Shown here piece after piece: positions 8,543 to 14,851 of a stretch of DNA of 38,505 bases (within the stretch, counting starts at the first letter, position 1; every line of letters starts with the position of its first letter). Under the pieces are notes generated by a model. That model did no database searches and was not told the DNA's origin. It saw nothing but the letters and a program-made list of their open reading frames with translations. Both the position numbers and the translations under genes were made by a program. This DNA is from a virus, in the IMG/VR virus record IMGVR_UViG_3300043773_001988, positions 1 to 38,505 of that record; one strand, 5' to 3'.

Positions 8543-8980
8543 ATGATCCACAACCAGAACCTCAAGGTCGTCGGCCACACGAGCGGCCCGGTCACCGTCG
8601 GCTCGACCGCCACCACCACGATGGTCGTCGACCGCCGGAACTACGACTACGCCTCCGTGGTCGTGTCGAAGGCACCCTCCGCCGGCACGGCGTTCGCGAG
8701 CGTCCTGAAGATCGAAGAGTCCGACGACAACTCGTCCTACGGCGACGTCGCGGCCTTCGTGAAGGACGGCGCGAGCGGCTTCACGATGTCGGCGGTGAGC
8801 ACCTCGGTCGGCTCCATCGTCAAGATGGACGTCGACTGCAAGGCTCGGAAGCGGTACCTCCGCGTGACGGTGACCCCCGACGTGACCGCCGCGGTCAGCG
8901 TCGTGGCGCTCCTGTCGCGAGGCGAGGAGTTCCCGTCGACCGACGCCGAGGTCAACGTCGCCAAGTGGGTCAAGGGCTGA
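8543..8980 (+). CDS. Probable capsid decoration or accessory protein
   Basis: 145 residues, directly after the major capsid gene with its own AGGAG (8529-8533) 9 bases before ATG. The sequence is rich in beta-forming residues (TVGSTATTTMVVDRRNYDYASVVVS, split here by no Cys-rich or enzymatic motif) and ends LLSRGEEFPSTDAEVNVAKWVKG-like. Proteins in this position in HK97-type phages are often decoration or head-stabilising proteins, and that is the basis of the call. I do not recognise a named family with confidence. Confidence 0.6.
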   Translation: MIHNQNLKVVGHTSGPVTVGSTATTTMVVDRRNYDYASVVVSKAPSAGTAFASVLKIEESDDNSSYGDVAAFVKDGASGFTMSAVSTSVGSIVKMDVDCKARKRYLRVTVTPDVTAAVSVVALLSRGEEFPSTDAEVNVAKWVKG

Positions 8981-9034
8981 TTCCCGTACAGCGGGACGGC
9001 CATGACGGCCGAGCAGGCGCATGGAGGCGCCCCC

Positions 9035-9050
9035 GCTCCTTCCAAGGAGC
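9035..9050 (+). promoter_or_regulatory. Hairpin overlapping a ribosome binding site
   Basis: GCTCCT (9035-9040), loop TCCA, AGGAGC (9045-9050) form a perfect 6-bp stem that buries the AAGGAG Shine-Dalgarno (9044-9049) of the glycosyltransferase starting at 9056. This could hold down translation of that gene relative to the capsid genes. It is visible in the sequence; its effect is inference. Confidence 0.5.
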
Positions 9051-9055
9051 ACTCC

Positions 9056-9784
9056 ATGCTACTGCGTATCGGCAACGTGGAAGCCGAGGTCAAAGTGGCT
9101 GCTCTCATGAGCACGCCACGCCTCGGCTTCACGGACAACTTCTTCTGCGTCGCGCAGGCTCTCGCGCCGCATCGCATCTCGCCGATCAAGTACACCGGGG
9201 CGTTCTGGGGGCAATGCCTCCAGCGTTCGATGGAAACCGTCGTGGACAACCACGACGTGATCCTGACGTTCGACTACGACACGATCTTCACGTCGAAGAC
9301 GATCGAAGCGCTGCTCGCACTCCTGATGCACTCGGGAGTGGACGCGATCGCCCCGCTCCAGACGAAGCGGGAGGCGAACGCGGTGATGTTCGCCCTGCCG
9401 GGCGTGACGCCGGAGCAGCAGACGACGGTCGACGAGGACTGGTTCAAGAAGCCGGTCCAGCGGGTCGCGACGGCGCACTTCGGCTGCACGTTCCTGCGGT
9501 GCGCCGCGCTCAAGAAGACGCCCAAGCCGTGGTTCTTGGCGAAGGCCAACGAGCAGGGAGAGTTCACCGGCGGCCACGTCGATGAGGACATCGCATTCTG
9601 GCGAGCGTGGGAGTCCGCCGGCAACACGCTGGGCATCGCGACGCACGTCAGCGTCGGCCACGCCGAACTGATGATCACATGGCCCAGCCGCACCACCGAG
9701 GGCGGGAAGATTCAGCAGCACACGACCGAGTATTGGAACAGCGGCCAGCAGGCGCCGGAGGGTGCGTGGGGATTCGTGGCATGA
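9056..9784 (+). CDS. Glycosyltransferase, GT-A type, in head module
   Basis: 242 residues. A GT-A-like enzyme: TFDYDTIFTS gives a D-x-D (D73, D75) for nucleotide-sugar/metal binding, then HSGVDAIAPLQ, the acceptor-side segment FGCTFLRCAAL, and HVDEDIAFWRAWESAG, which resembles the E-D-x-x-F motif of GT2-like enzymes. It probably transfers a sugar to a virion protein or a host glycan. ATG 9056 is preferred to the in-frame ATG at 9002 because AAGGAG lies 6 bases before it. The ending overlaps the next start (ATGA), so it is an integral part of the head-gene transcription unit, not an isolated insertion. Confidence 0.8.
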   Translation: MLLRIGNVEAEVKVAALMSTPRLGFTDNFFCVAQALAPHRISPIKYTGAFWGQCLQRSMETVVDNHDVILTFDYDTIFTSKTIEALLALLMHSGVDAIAPLQTKREANAVMFALPGVTPEQQTTVDEDWFKKPVQRVATAHFGCTFLRCAALKKTPKPWFLAKANEQGEFTGGHVDEDIAFWRAWESAGNTLGIATHVSVGHAELMITWPSRTTEGGKIQQHTTEYWNSGQQAPEGAWGFVA

Positions 9785-9984
9785 GAGTGCGGATCAAGAA
9801 GAACTTCGCGAACTACAAGGAAGGCCAAGAGTTCGACTGGGGCGACGGGATGGCCCGCGTCCTAGCCGCCCGCGGCCTGATCGAGGAGGTCCGGCCGGCT
9901 CCGCCAGAGGTTGAGACCGCGGACGCGACCGATCCGCCGCTCGAGCGGGCCGTCGAGCAGCACCGCAGGAAGCCGAAGAAATGA
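9781..9984 (+). CDS. Small hypothetical protein
   Basis: 67 residues, MRVRIKKNFANYKEGQEF at the start, then a GDGMARVLAARGLIEEV segment and a basic end. The pattern of a short barrel-like region with a G-x-A-R-x-L-x-x-R-G-L-I-E stretch is common among small phage proteins placed between capsid and connector genes. It is coupled on both sides by ATGA overlaps. Function unknown. Confidence 0.7.
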   Translation: MRVRIKKNFANYKEGQEFDWGDGMARVLAARGLIEEVRPAPPEVETADATDPPLERAVEQHRRKPKK

Positions 9985-10631
9985 ACGTCACGATTGTCTA
10001 CGGCGAGCCAAGGTCACCGACGATCGGCATCACGCCGTACAGGAGCCTGTATCAGGCCACGCCGCCCGTGGTCGAGCCGTTAAGCCTCGCCGAGGCGAAG
10101 GCGCAGTGCAGGATCGACGACGACACCTCCGACGCTCTCGTCCAGACGTACATCACGGCCGCGAGGCAGTACGTCGAGGACATCCTCGACATCAGCGTCA
10201 TCACGCAGGTCTGGCAGGCCCGCTATGACGTGTTCCCGTTGTGGGAACTCATTCTGCCCCGCCCGCCGATGCAGCCGGAGACCGTGACGGTCACCTACCG
10301 CAACGAGGCAGGGCAGAACCTTTCGCTCTCAAGCGCCGCCGGCGACTTTCAGGTCGATCGCTACACGACGCCGGGCCGCATCTACCCCAACTACAACGGC
10401 GTCTGGCCGGCGGTTCGCGGCGACGAGAACAGCGTGGTCGTGCAGTGGACGGCCGGCTACGGCTCCTCCGGTGCCTCGACGCCGCCGATCCTCCGGCAGG
10501 CGATCGCGCTCTTGGTCGCACACTGGTTCGAGATGCGGCAGCCCGTGGTCACTGGCTACTCGCAGGTGCTGCCGGTGCCGCAGACGTTCGACACGCTCTT
10601 GGCGGCCTCCGGGTGGGCCGGCTACCGATGA
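9981..10631 (+). CDS. Head-tail connector (gp6-like)
   Basis: 216 residues. The N-terminal half has the hallmark of the HK97 gp6/YqbG connector family: PLSLAEAKAQCRIDDDTSD followed by a long helix DALVQTYITAARQYVEDI, then W-Q-A-R and the LPRPPMQPE turn leading to beta strands. The C-terminal helix (PILRQAIALLVAHWFE) is also typical. It forms the adaptor ring under the portal. The position after capsid and before the head-closure gene agrees. ATGA overlaps link it to both neighbours. Confidence 0.88.
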   Translation: MNVTIVYGEPRSPTIGITPYRSLYQATPPVVEPLSLAEAKAQCRIDDDTSDALVQTYITAARQYVEDILDISVITQVWQARYDVFPLWELILPRPPMQPETVTVTYRNEAGQNLSLSSAAGDFQVDRYTTPGRIYPNYNGVWPAVRGDENSVVVQWTAGYGSSGASTPPILRQAIALLVAHWFEMRQPVVTGYSQVLPVPQTFDTLLAASGWAGYR

Positions 10632-11116
10632 CACTCACCGCCCAGATTCGCGCAAGCGTCGATGCCCGTCGCACGACGCAGAGCGGGCTGGCGACGGGTG
10701 TCGAGGTGAAGCCGATCTCGATCGGCGTGGACGCCGGCGACTGCGACCTCGTGTACGCGGAGCGGCGGACGATCGGCGAGATCGGATACGACGAGATCAA
10801 CTTCGCCACCGGCGGCCTCTCGGTCGTGAAGTTGCTCTTCGTCAAGAACCTCTCGGAGACGTCGGCGATCGGCCTGTCGGCCGGCTGGAACGGCACGCAG
10901 TTCTCGATCTTCCGGCAGGACGCGACGTCGTGGAACTTCTCGCCGATGGTCAACCTCGGGAGCCTGACGCTCCGCGGGTTTCCGATCCGGCCGCTGGGGG
11001 CGTGGCTTTTGTCGTGCCCGAACTCGGACGGGTTCGGAACGACCGTCGGGGGATCGATCCTCCGGGTTGGCGGCGTGCCTTCCGAACGGTACGAGTTCTA
11101 CGCGATGGGGACGTGA
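10628..11116 (+). CDS. Structural protein, paralogue family A copy 1
   Basis: 162 residues, MTLTAQIRASVDARRTTQSG at the start. A mostly beta protein with the core VVKLLFVKNLSETSAIGLS, then a W-N-G-T-Q-F-S-I-F segment and PIRPLGAWLLSCPN. The pattern 'F-x-K/R-N-L ... V/I-x-I-G ... F-x-x-F/L-x-x-G' recurs in two further genes of this window (11120 and 19273), so these look like a paralogous family of virion proteins. Exact role unknown; location suggests a neck or tail-associated part. Confidence 0.65.
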   Translation: MTLTAQIRASVDARRTTQSGLATGVEVKPISIGVDAGDCDLVYAERRTIGEIGYDEINFATGGLSVVKLLFVKNLSETSAIGLSAGWNGTQFSIFRQDATSWNFSPMVNLGSLTLRGFPIRPLGAWLLSCPNSDGFGTTVGGSILRVGGVPSERYEFYAMGT

Positions 11117-11119
11117 GCG

Positions 11120-11578
11120 ATGGCATTCTCGGCACAGATCAGCCTGTCGGTACTGGCCCACGAGACCTCGGCGACGGACCTGTCCTCGTCGCTGCGGGTG
11201 ACGCCGGCGTCCTACGCCCAGACGCTGACGAATGGCACGGCGGGCAACCAAGCCCAACTGGCGTGGAGTGCCACGAAGACGCTCTCGGGGGCGTCGCAGA
11301 CGTTCTCGCTGGCAACGCTCTCGGACGTCCGTGACGGGGCCACGGTCACCGTGACGCTCACGGCCGTGAAACTCTACTACGTGCGAAACAAAGGGGCGTC
11401 GAGCCTCGCGTTCGCCGGGGCGCCGTTCCCGGCCTCCGGCCTGACCGTGGCGGCCGGCGCCGTGGCGGTGCAGTCCGACCCGTCGGCGACGGGTATGTCG
11501 GCCTCCGGCGTGACGGTGACCGGGACCAACGGCGGCTCCTATGACATCGTGCTCCTCGGGAACGGGAGCGTGTCGTGA
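11120..11578 (+). CDS. Structural protein, paralogue family A copy 2
   Basis: 152 residues, MAFSAQISLSVLAHETSATD at the start, parallel to its upstream neighbour (A-Q-I-x-x-S-V-x-A). The core TVTLTAVKLYYVRNKGASSL aligns by eye with VVKLLFVKNLSETSAIG of the preceding gene. It ends GGSYDIVLLGNGSVS. Low-complexity Ser/Thr/Ala composition suggests a beta-sandwich. Probably a virion component; nothing enzymatic is visible. Its stop overlaps the start of the adaptor gene. Confidence 0.65.
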   Translation: MAFSAQISLSVLAHETSATDLSSSLRVTPASYAQTLTNGTAGNQAQLAWSATKTLSGASQTFSLATLSDVRDGATVTVTLTAVKLYYVRNKGASSLAFAGAPFPASGLTVAAGAVAVQSDPSATGMSASGVTVTGTNGGSYDIVLLGNGSVS

Positions 11579-11895
11579 TCGACATCGGCAAGTACACCGA
11601 GCGGGTCACGATCCTCGCCCCGACGGAGACGCGGAGTTTCTCGGGCGAGTCGACGTTCTCGTGGGAGACGACCGTCGGGACGTTCTGGGCGCAGGTTGAG
11701 GGGCTTTCGAGCCGGGACGTCCTGCAAGCCCAGCAGGCCAACGTGATCGCCACCCACCGCATCCGCATCCGGTATCGCGAGGATGTCACGCATCTCCACC
11801 GCGTGGTCTGGAAGGGCAGGACAATGGAGTTGGCGAGCGTGACGGAGCGCGGGAACCGCACGTACCTCGAGATGCTCGCCAGAGAGGTGCAGTGA
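11575..11895 (+). CDS. Head-tail adaptor / head closure protein
   Basis: 106 residues with the usual form of the SPP1 gp16 / HK97 head-tail joining family: MIDIGKYTERVTILAPTETR opening, W-A-Q-V-E-G at about residue 40, the strand pattern THRIRIRYREDVT, then RVVWKGRTMELASVTERGNRTYLEMLA. This small barrel protein closes the head after packaging. GTGA overlap with the gene before it; TGATG overlap with the gene after. Confidence 0.88.
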   Translation: MIDIGKYTERVTILAPTETRSFSGESTFSWETTVGTFWAQVEGLSSRDVLQAQQANVIATHRIRIRYREDVTHLHRVVWKGRTMELASVTERGNRTYLEMLAREVQ

Positions 11896-12668
11896 TGGCA
11901 GTTCGCCTCGACGCAACGACATCGCGGATTCTGCCTCGCGGCGGCACGGCCCGCGACGCCGCGGAGTCTTTCGCCAGTTTCGACATCTCCGGCATCGGAG
12001 ACCTGATCACCGCGCTCGAGCGGGCGGCCGACAAGTGCCTGCAAGACCCCGGCGGCTACCTCCAGAAGTCGATCATCAAGGGCATGGAGGCCGTCCGCGA
12101 CTCGTACCGCGGGAAGGTCAACAGCGTCACCGGGAACCTGAGTCGGGCCACGGTCTCGCGGAAGGGAAAGCGGACCTACGAAGGCATCTACATCGCCGTC
12201 GCCGGCCCGCAGCACGCCGTGGCTGGCAAAGAGTGGGACGTCGAGGAGAAGGGGGCCGGGAACCACGCTTGGCTCGTTGAATTCGGCACCGACCGTCGCC
12301 GGCCAGCCACCCAGAACCGCCGCACGTACCTGAACGTCCACGAGAAGATCAACCGGCGTTTCCGGCGGATCACGAACCGAGACGGCGGGTTCGTCTTCGA
12401 CAACGAGCAGTTTGAGCAGATGGGCCGCGGGTACTACTTCCTGATGGGCAGCATCAACGAGCGGCACCCTGCCCGCAGGACCGGCCGTGGGGCGTTCGTC
12501 CGCACGAGCAGCGGCGGCACGCGGCCGTACTTTCTGTCGCCGGGCGAGACCTACGGCGCCATGCGTGCCACGCATCCGATGGAGCGAGCCATCGGCGTCA
12601 GCCGGCAGGCCGTCCTGTCGGCCGTTCGGGCGTCACTGACCAAGTTCGTCGCCGACCTGAGCAACTAG
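11895..12668 (+). CDS. HK97 gp10-like tail component
   Basis: 257 residues. Features shared with the gp10-like neck/tail-completion family: an early helix ISGIGDLITALERAADK, VRDSYRGKVNSVTGNLSRATV, and AWLVEFGTDRRRPATQNRRT with the typical H-x-x-L-V-E-F-G-T motif. It is longer than the usual 130-160 residues, with an internal insert around RRFRRITNRDGGFVFDNEQF and a Gly/Arg-rich stretch. The C-terminal helix resembles family ends. ATG 11895 is used; GTG 11892, one codon upstream, is an equal alternative. Confidence 0.8.
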   Translation: MAVRLDATTSRILPRGGTARDAAESFASFDISGIGDLITALERAADKCLQDPGGYLQKSIIKGMEAVRDSYRGKVNSVTGNLSRATVSRKGKRTYEGIYIAVAGPQHAVAGKEWDVEEKGAGNHAWLVEFGTDRRRPATQNRRTYLNVHEKINRRFRRITNRDGGFVFDNEQFEQMGRGYYFLMGSINERHPARRTGRGAFVRTSSGGTRPYFLSPGETYGAMRATHPMERAIGVSRQAVLSAVRASLTKFVADLSN

Positions 12669-12670
12669 CC

Positions 12671-13093
12671 ATGCTCCTCCAGCCTGAAAAGCACATCTAC
12701 CAAGTCCTCGCCGGCAACCCGGCCGTGGCCCGGCGGGTCGGGTTCCGTATCTACGCCGTGGCGGTGCCGAAGACCGACTTCCCGTTCCTTGTCTACAAGA
12801 GAGCAAATGTGGCCCGCGAGTCGACGCTCTCGGGGCCGCTTTACCTGCCGATGGTCAGCATCCAAGTCGCCTCGTGGGCGCTCACCCACGACGCCGCAAG
12901 GGAACTCGCCGACGACGTCCGGCTTGCGCTGGACGGCCGAACTGGCACGCTTGCCGGGGTTACAATTGAAGATATGAGGTTGGTGTCGGAGACGGACGAC
13001 TTCCTCGACCCCACCACCGTCGGTTCGCAGATGCCTCCGGCCTACGAGGTCCGGCAACTGTGGCAGGCGAGGTGGCAGGAGTCGCAGTCTTAG
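12671..13093 (+). CDS. Tail terminator (DUF3168-like)
   Basis: 140 residues. MLLQPEKHIYQVLAGNPAVA opening, then VGFRIYAVAVPKTDFPFLVY with the P-x-x-x-x-P-F-x-V-Y pattern typical of DUF3168 tail-completion proteins, the strand MVSIQVASWALTHDAARELA, and a final DFLDPTT...YEVRQLWQARW. It caps the tail tube and joins it to the neck. Placement immediately before the tail-tube genes supports the call. Confidence 0.85.
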   Translation: MLLQPEKHIYQVLAGNPAVARRVGFRIYAVAVPKTDFPFLVYKRANVARESTLSGPLYLPMVSIQVASWALTHDAARELADDVRLALDGRTGTLAGVTIEDMRLVSETDDFLDPTTVGSQMPPAYEVRQLWQARWQESQS

Positions 13094-13132
13094 CCGACAG
13101 ACAAACACAACTAGGCGCAAGGAGGCGCGGCA

Positions 13133-13468
13133 ATGGCTGGTATTTCCGCACAGGGACTCACGTTTTCGTTCGGCGGCACGACGCTGACGATCACCAGCGT
13201 GCAGGTCAATGACACGCAAGACCTCATCGACGGCAGCCACCTCGGCATCGGCCCGAACCAGCGGCGAGAGTTCGTCGGCGGCTTCGCGACCGACCGCGAG
13301 GTCACCGTCGACTACATCTCCACGAACATCCTCACCGCCGGTGCGTCCGGTGCCCTGTCGATCACGGGGCCGATCAACTTCAGCGGCAACGCGACCTGCG
13401 CGTCCGCGTCGCTCGGCGGGTCGGTCGGCGCCCTCGTCTCTGGGAGTGCGACGTTCCGCGTCGCGTAA
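13133..13468 (+). CDS. Tail tube-like protein, copy 1 (likely major tail protein)
   Basis: 111 residues of beta-rich sequence with no enzymatic motif. It has the strongest Shine-Dalgarno of the three paralogues here (AAGGAGG, 13119-13125, 7 bases before ATG), so it is the likeliest to be made in bulk as the major tail tube protein. Elements shared with the next two genes: an N-terminal G-x-x-F-x-F strand, V-x-V-x-x-x-x-D near residue 20, a V-x-V-x-x-I/F strand in the middle, and an end of V-x-G-S-A-x-F-R-V. The size is small for a tail tube monomer, but single-domain tubes of this length exist. Confidence 0.7.
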   Translation: MAGISAQGLTFSFGGTTLTITSVQVNDTQDLIDGSHLGIGPNQRREFVGGFATDREVTVDYISTNILTAGASGALSITGPINFSGNATCASASLGGSVGALVSGSATFRVA

Positions 13469-13471
13469 GCG

Positions 13472-13828
13472 ATGGCGGGCCGCTCGTCCCAAGGCACGAC
13501 GTTCACGTTCGCAGCCGCCACATTCGCAGCCACGAGCGTGCGATACGTCGGCGGCTCCGAGCGTGCGACAGTCTCGGCCCCGCACATGGGAATGGGCCGC
13601 GACGACTTCGAGCCGACGTACATCACGCACCGCACATCGGACGAGCGGCCGAACGTCGAGTTGGAGTTCATCTCCGGCACGCCGCCGGCCATCGGGGCGA
13701 CCGGGGCGATCTCAATCGCCGGAGCGTTCTCGTTCACGGGCGCCGTCGCGACGTGCGTGTCGGTGCAGGTCACCGCGTCCGCTGGTGACTTGGTGCGAGG
13801 GAGCGCCTCCTTCCGCGTGCAGGTCTGA
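13472..13828 (+). CDS. Tail tube-like protein, copy 2
   Basis: 118 residues, paralogous by eye to the genes on either side. It opens MAGRSSQGTTFTFAAATFAA, parallel to copy 1, has NVELEFISGTPPAIGATGAIS in the middle and ends LVRGSASFRVQV, almost the same ending as copy 1. It starts three bases after the copy 1 stop, with no clear Shine-Dalgarno, which suggests coupled and lower translation. Could be a minor tube subunit, a tube cap, or a surface-exposed variant. Confidence 0.65.
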   Translation: MAGRSSQGTTFTFAAATFAATSVRYVGGSERATVSAPHMGMGRDDFEPTYITHRTSDERPNVELEFISGTPPAIGATGAISIAGAFSFTGAVATCVSVQVTASAGDLVRGSASFRVQV

Positions 13829-13830
13829 CC

Positions 13831-14196
13831 GTGCCGATCGGCGTGCCCTACAACGCGACCTTCACCTTCAACGGCATCGCCGCGACGGTGACCAGCGTGC
13901 AGGTGGAGACGCCCGTCGCCGAGATCGTGGACATGACCGGCGTCGGCGACGCGACGGGGTACACGGTACAGGTCGCGACCGGAGCGATCACGGGCGGCTC
14001 GGTGACGGTGGATTTCCTCTACGCCGGCGGAACCGACCCGCAGACGCTGATCGGAACCAACGGCATCCTCGCGTTCACCAGTCCCGCCTACTCGGTCATC
14101 CGGCGGGCGATCCTCGAGAGCGCGAGCGTGACAGCACAGACGGCCGACGTGGTTCGCGGCCAGTTGAAGTTTCGTATGACCGATTCCACGGTGTAG
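13831..14196 (+). CDS. Tail tube-like protein, copy 3
   Basis: 121 residues from a GTG start two bases after copy 2. It opens with VPYNATFTFNGIAATVTSVQVE, and the V-T-S-V-Q-V stretch matches the I-T-S-V-Q-V of copy 1. SVTVDFLYAGGTDPQ corresponds to the central strand, and VVRGQLKFRMTDSTV to the ending. Divergence among the three copies is high, so the duplication is old. Probable tail protein. Confidence 0.65.
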   Translation: MPIGVPYNATFTFNGIAATVTSVQVETPVAEIVDMTGVGDATGYTVQVATGAITGGSVTVDFLYAGGTDPQTLIGTNGILAFTSPAYSVIRRAILESASVTAQTADVVRGQLKFRMTDSTV

Positions 14197-14206
14197 GAGG
14201 TTATCC

Positions 14207-14572
14207 GTGATCCTGTCGAAGAAGGCGATCCTCGAAGCGAAGGACATCAAGACCAAGGAGGTCGAGGTCGCCGAGTGGGGTGGCAGCGTCTGCGTCCGCG
14301 TCATCAGCGGTGCCGATCGCGACGTGTTCGAGCAGGCGTTCGCCGACAAGAAGATGGAGTCGTTCCGCACGAGGTTCCTCGTGCTGACCATCTGCAACTC
14401 AGACGGCGACCGCCTCTTCACGAACGACGAGGTCGAGGCTCTCAACAAGAAGTCGAGCGCGGTGATCAACCGCCTGTTCGACGCCGCGTGGGAGTTCAAC
14501 GCCTTCACGCCGGCCGCCGTGGAGGCGCTGGGAAACGATTCGCCGAGCGCCCAGAACGCCTCTTCTACTTGA
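14207..14572 (+). CDS. Tail assembly chaperone, short form (G-like)
   Basis: 121 residues from GTG 14207, with AGGAGG (14195-14200) 6 bases upstream. EVEVAEWGGSVCVRVISGADRD near residues 17-38 matches the usual opening of siphovirus tail assembly chaperones (E-x-P-E-W-G-x-V-x-V-R-x-x-x-G-x-E-R-D-x-F-E), followed by RTRFLVLTICNSDGDRLF. It lies between tail tube and tape measure, the universal position. Near the end, ribosomes can shift at GGGAAAC to make the longer form; the zero-frame stop is at 14570-14572. Confidence 0.92.
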   Translation: MILSKKAILEAKDIKTKEVEVAEWGGSVCVRVISGADRDVFEQAFADKKMESFRTRFLVLTICNSDGDRLFTNDEVEALNKKSSAVINRLFDAAWEFNAFTPAAVEALGNDSPSAQNASST

Positions 14573-14592
14573 GGCTGGCTCTGGCGCTCGGC
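14530..14592 (+). promoter_or_regulatory. Programmed -1 ribosomal frameshift signal
   Basis: Slippery heptamer G GGA AAC at 14530-14536, in the correct phase relative to the zero frame (GGA 14531-14533, AAC 14534-14536). Five bases later begins a perfect 10-bp GC stem: 14542-14551 (GCCGAGCGCC) with 14583-14592 (GGCGCTCGGC), loop of 31 bases that contains the zero-frame stop and a smaller internal stem (GCCTC 14558-14562 with GAGGC 14571-14575). This is the layout of a -1 signal as known from the lambda G/GT genes. Confidence 0.9.
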
Positions 14593-14850
14593 CGCAGCGT
14601 CAAGGAACTCCTGAACACCGTCGACAGCGAGGAACTCTCCGAGTGGGCAGCGTTTGACCAGATATACCCGCTGCCAAACCCGTGGCTTCAGACGGCACGC
14701 ATCTGCCGGACGATCATGGCCGCGAGCGGGAACTACAAGCGCATCCCCGACGAGGACGTGTTCATCCCGGCATCACGGAAGAAGCCGCAGTCCAACGAGC
14801 AGATGATCGCGGAGTTGTCCAAGTTGTTCGGCCCGCCGCAAGGATCGTGA
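14536..14850 (+). CDS. Tail assembly chaperone, frameshift extension (T part of GT)
   Basis: The -1 frame after the slip gives RFAERPERLFYLRLALALGR, continuing to ELLNTVDSEELSEWAAFDQI and ending LFGPPQGS at 14850. With the first 110 residues of the short form it makes a fusion of about 214 residues. The segment 'L-x-L-A-L-G-R-S-V-x-E-L-L ... S-E-E-L-x-E-W-x-A' is typical of T-domain extensions in siphoviruses. It has no convincing independent start near the beginning, which supports expression by frameshift only. The tape measure starts two bases after its stop. Confidence 0.9.
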   Translation, partial: RFAERPERLFYLRLALALGRSVKELLNTVDSEELSEWAAFDQIYPLPNPWLQTARICRTIMAASGNYKRIPDEDVFIPASRKKPQSNEQMIAELSKLFGPPQGS

Positions 14851-14851
14851 G

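Noticed and set aside
7138-8619. Long open frame of 493 codons on the minus strand across the capsid gene
   Set aside because: It is a mirror of the GC-rich capsid codons; its translation is low-complexity and has no motif, and the plus-strand gene is certain.
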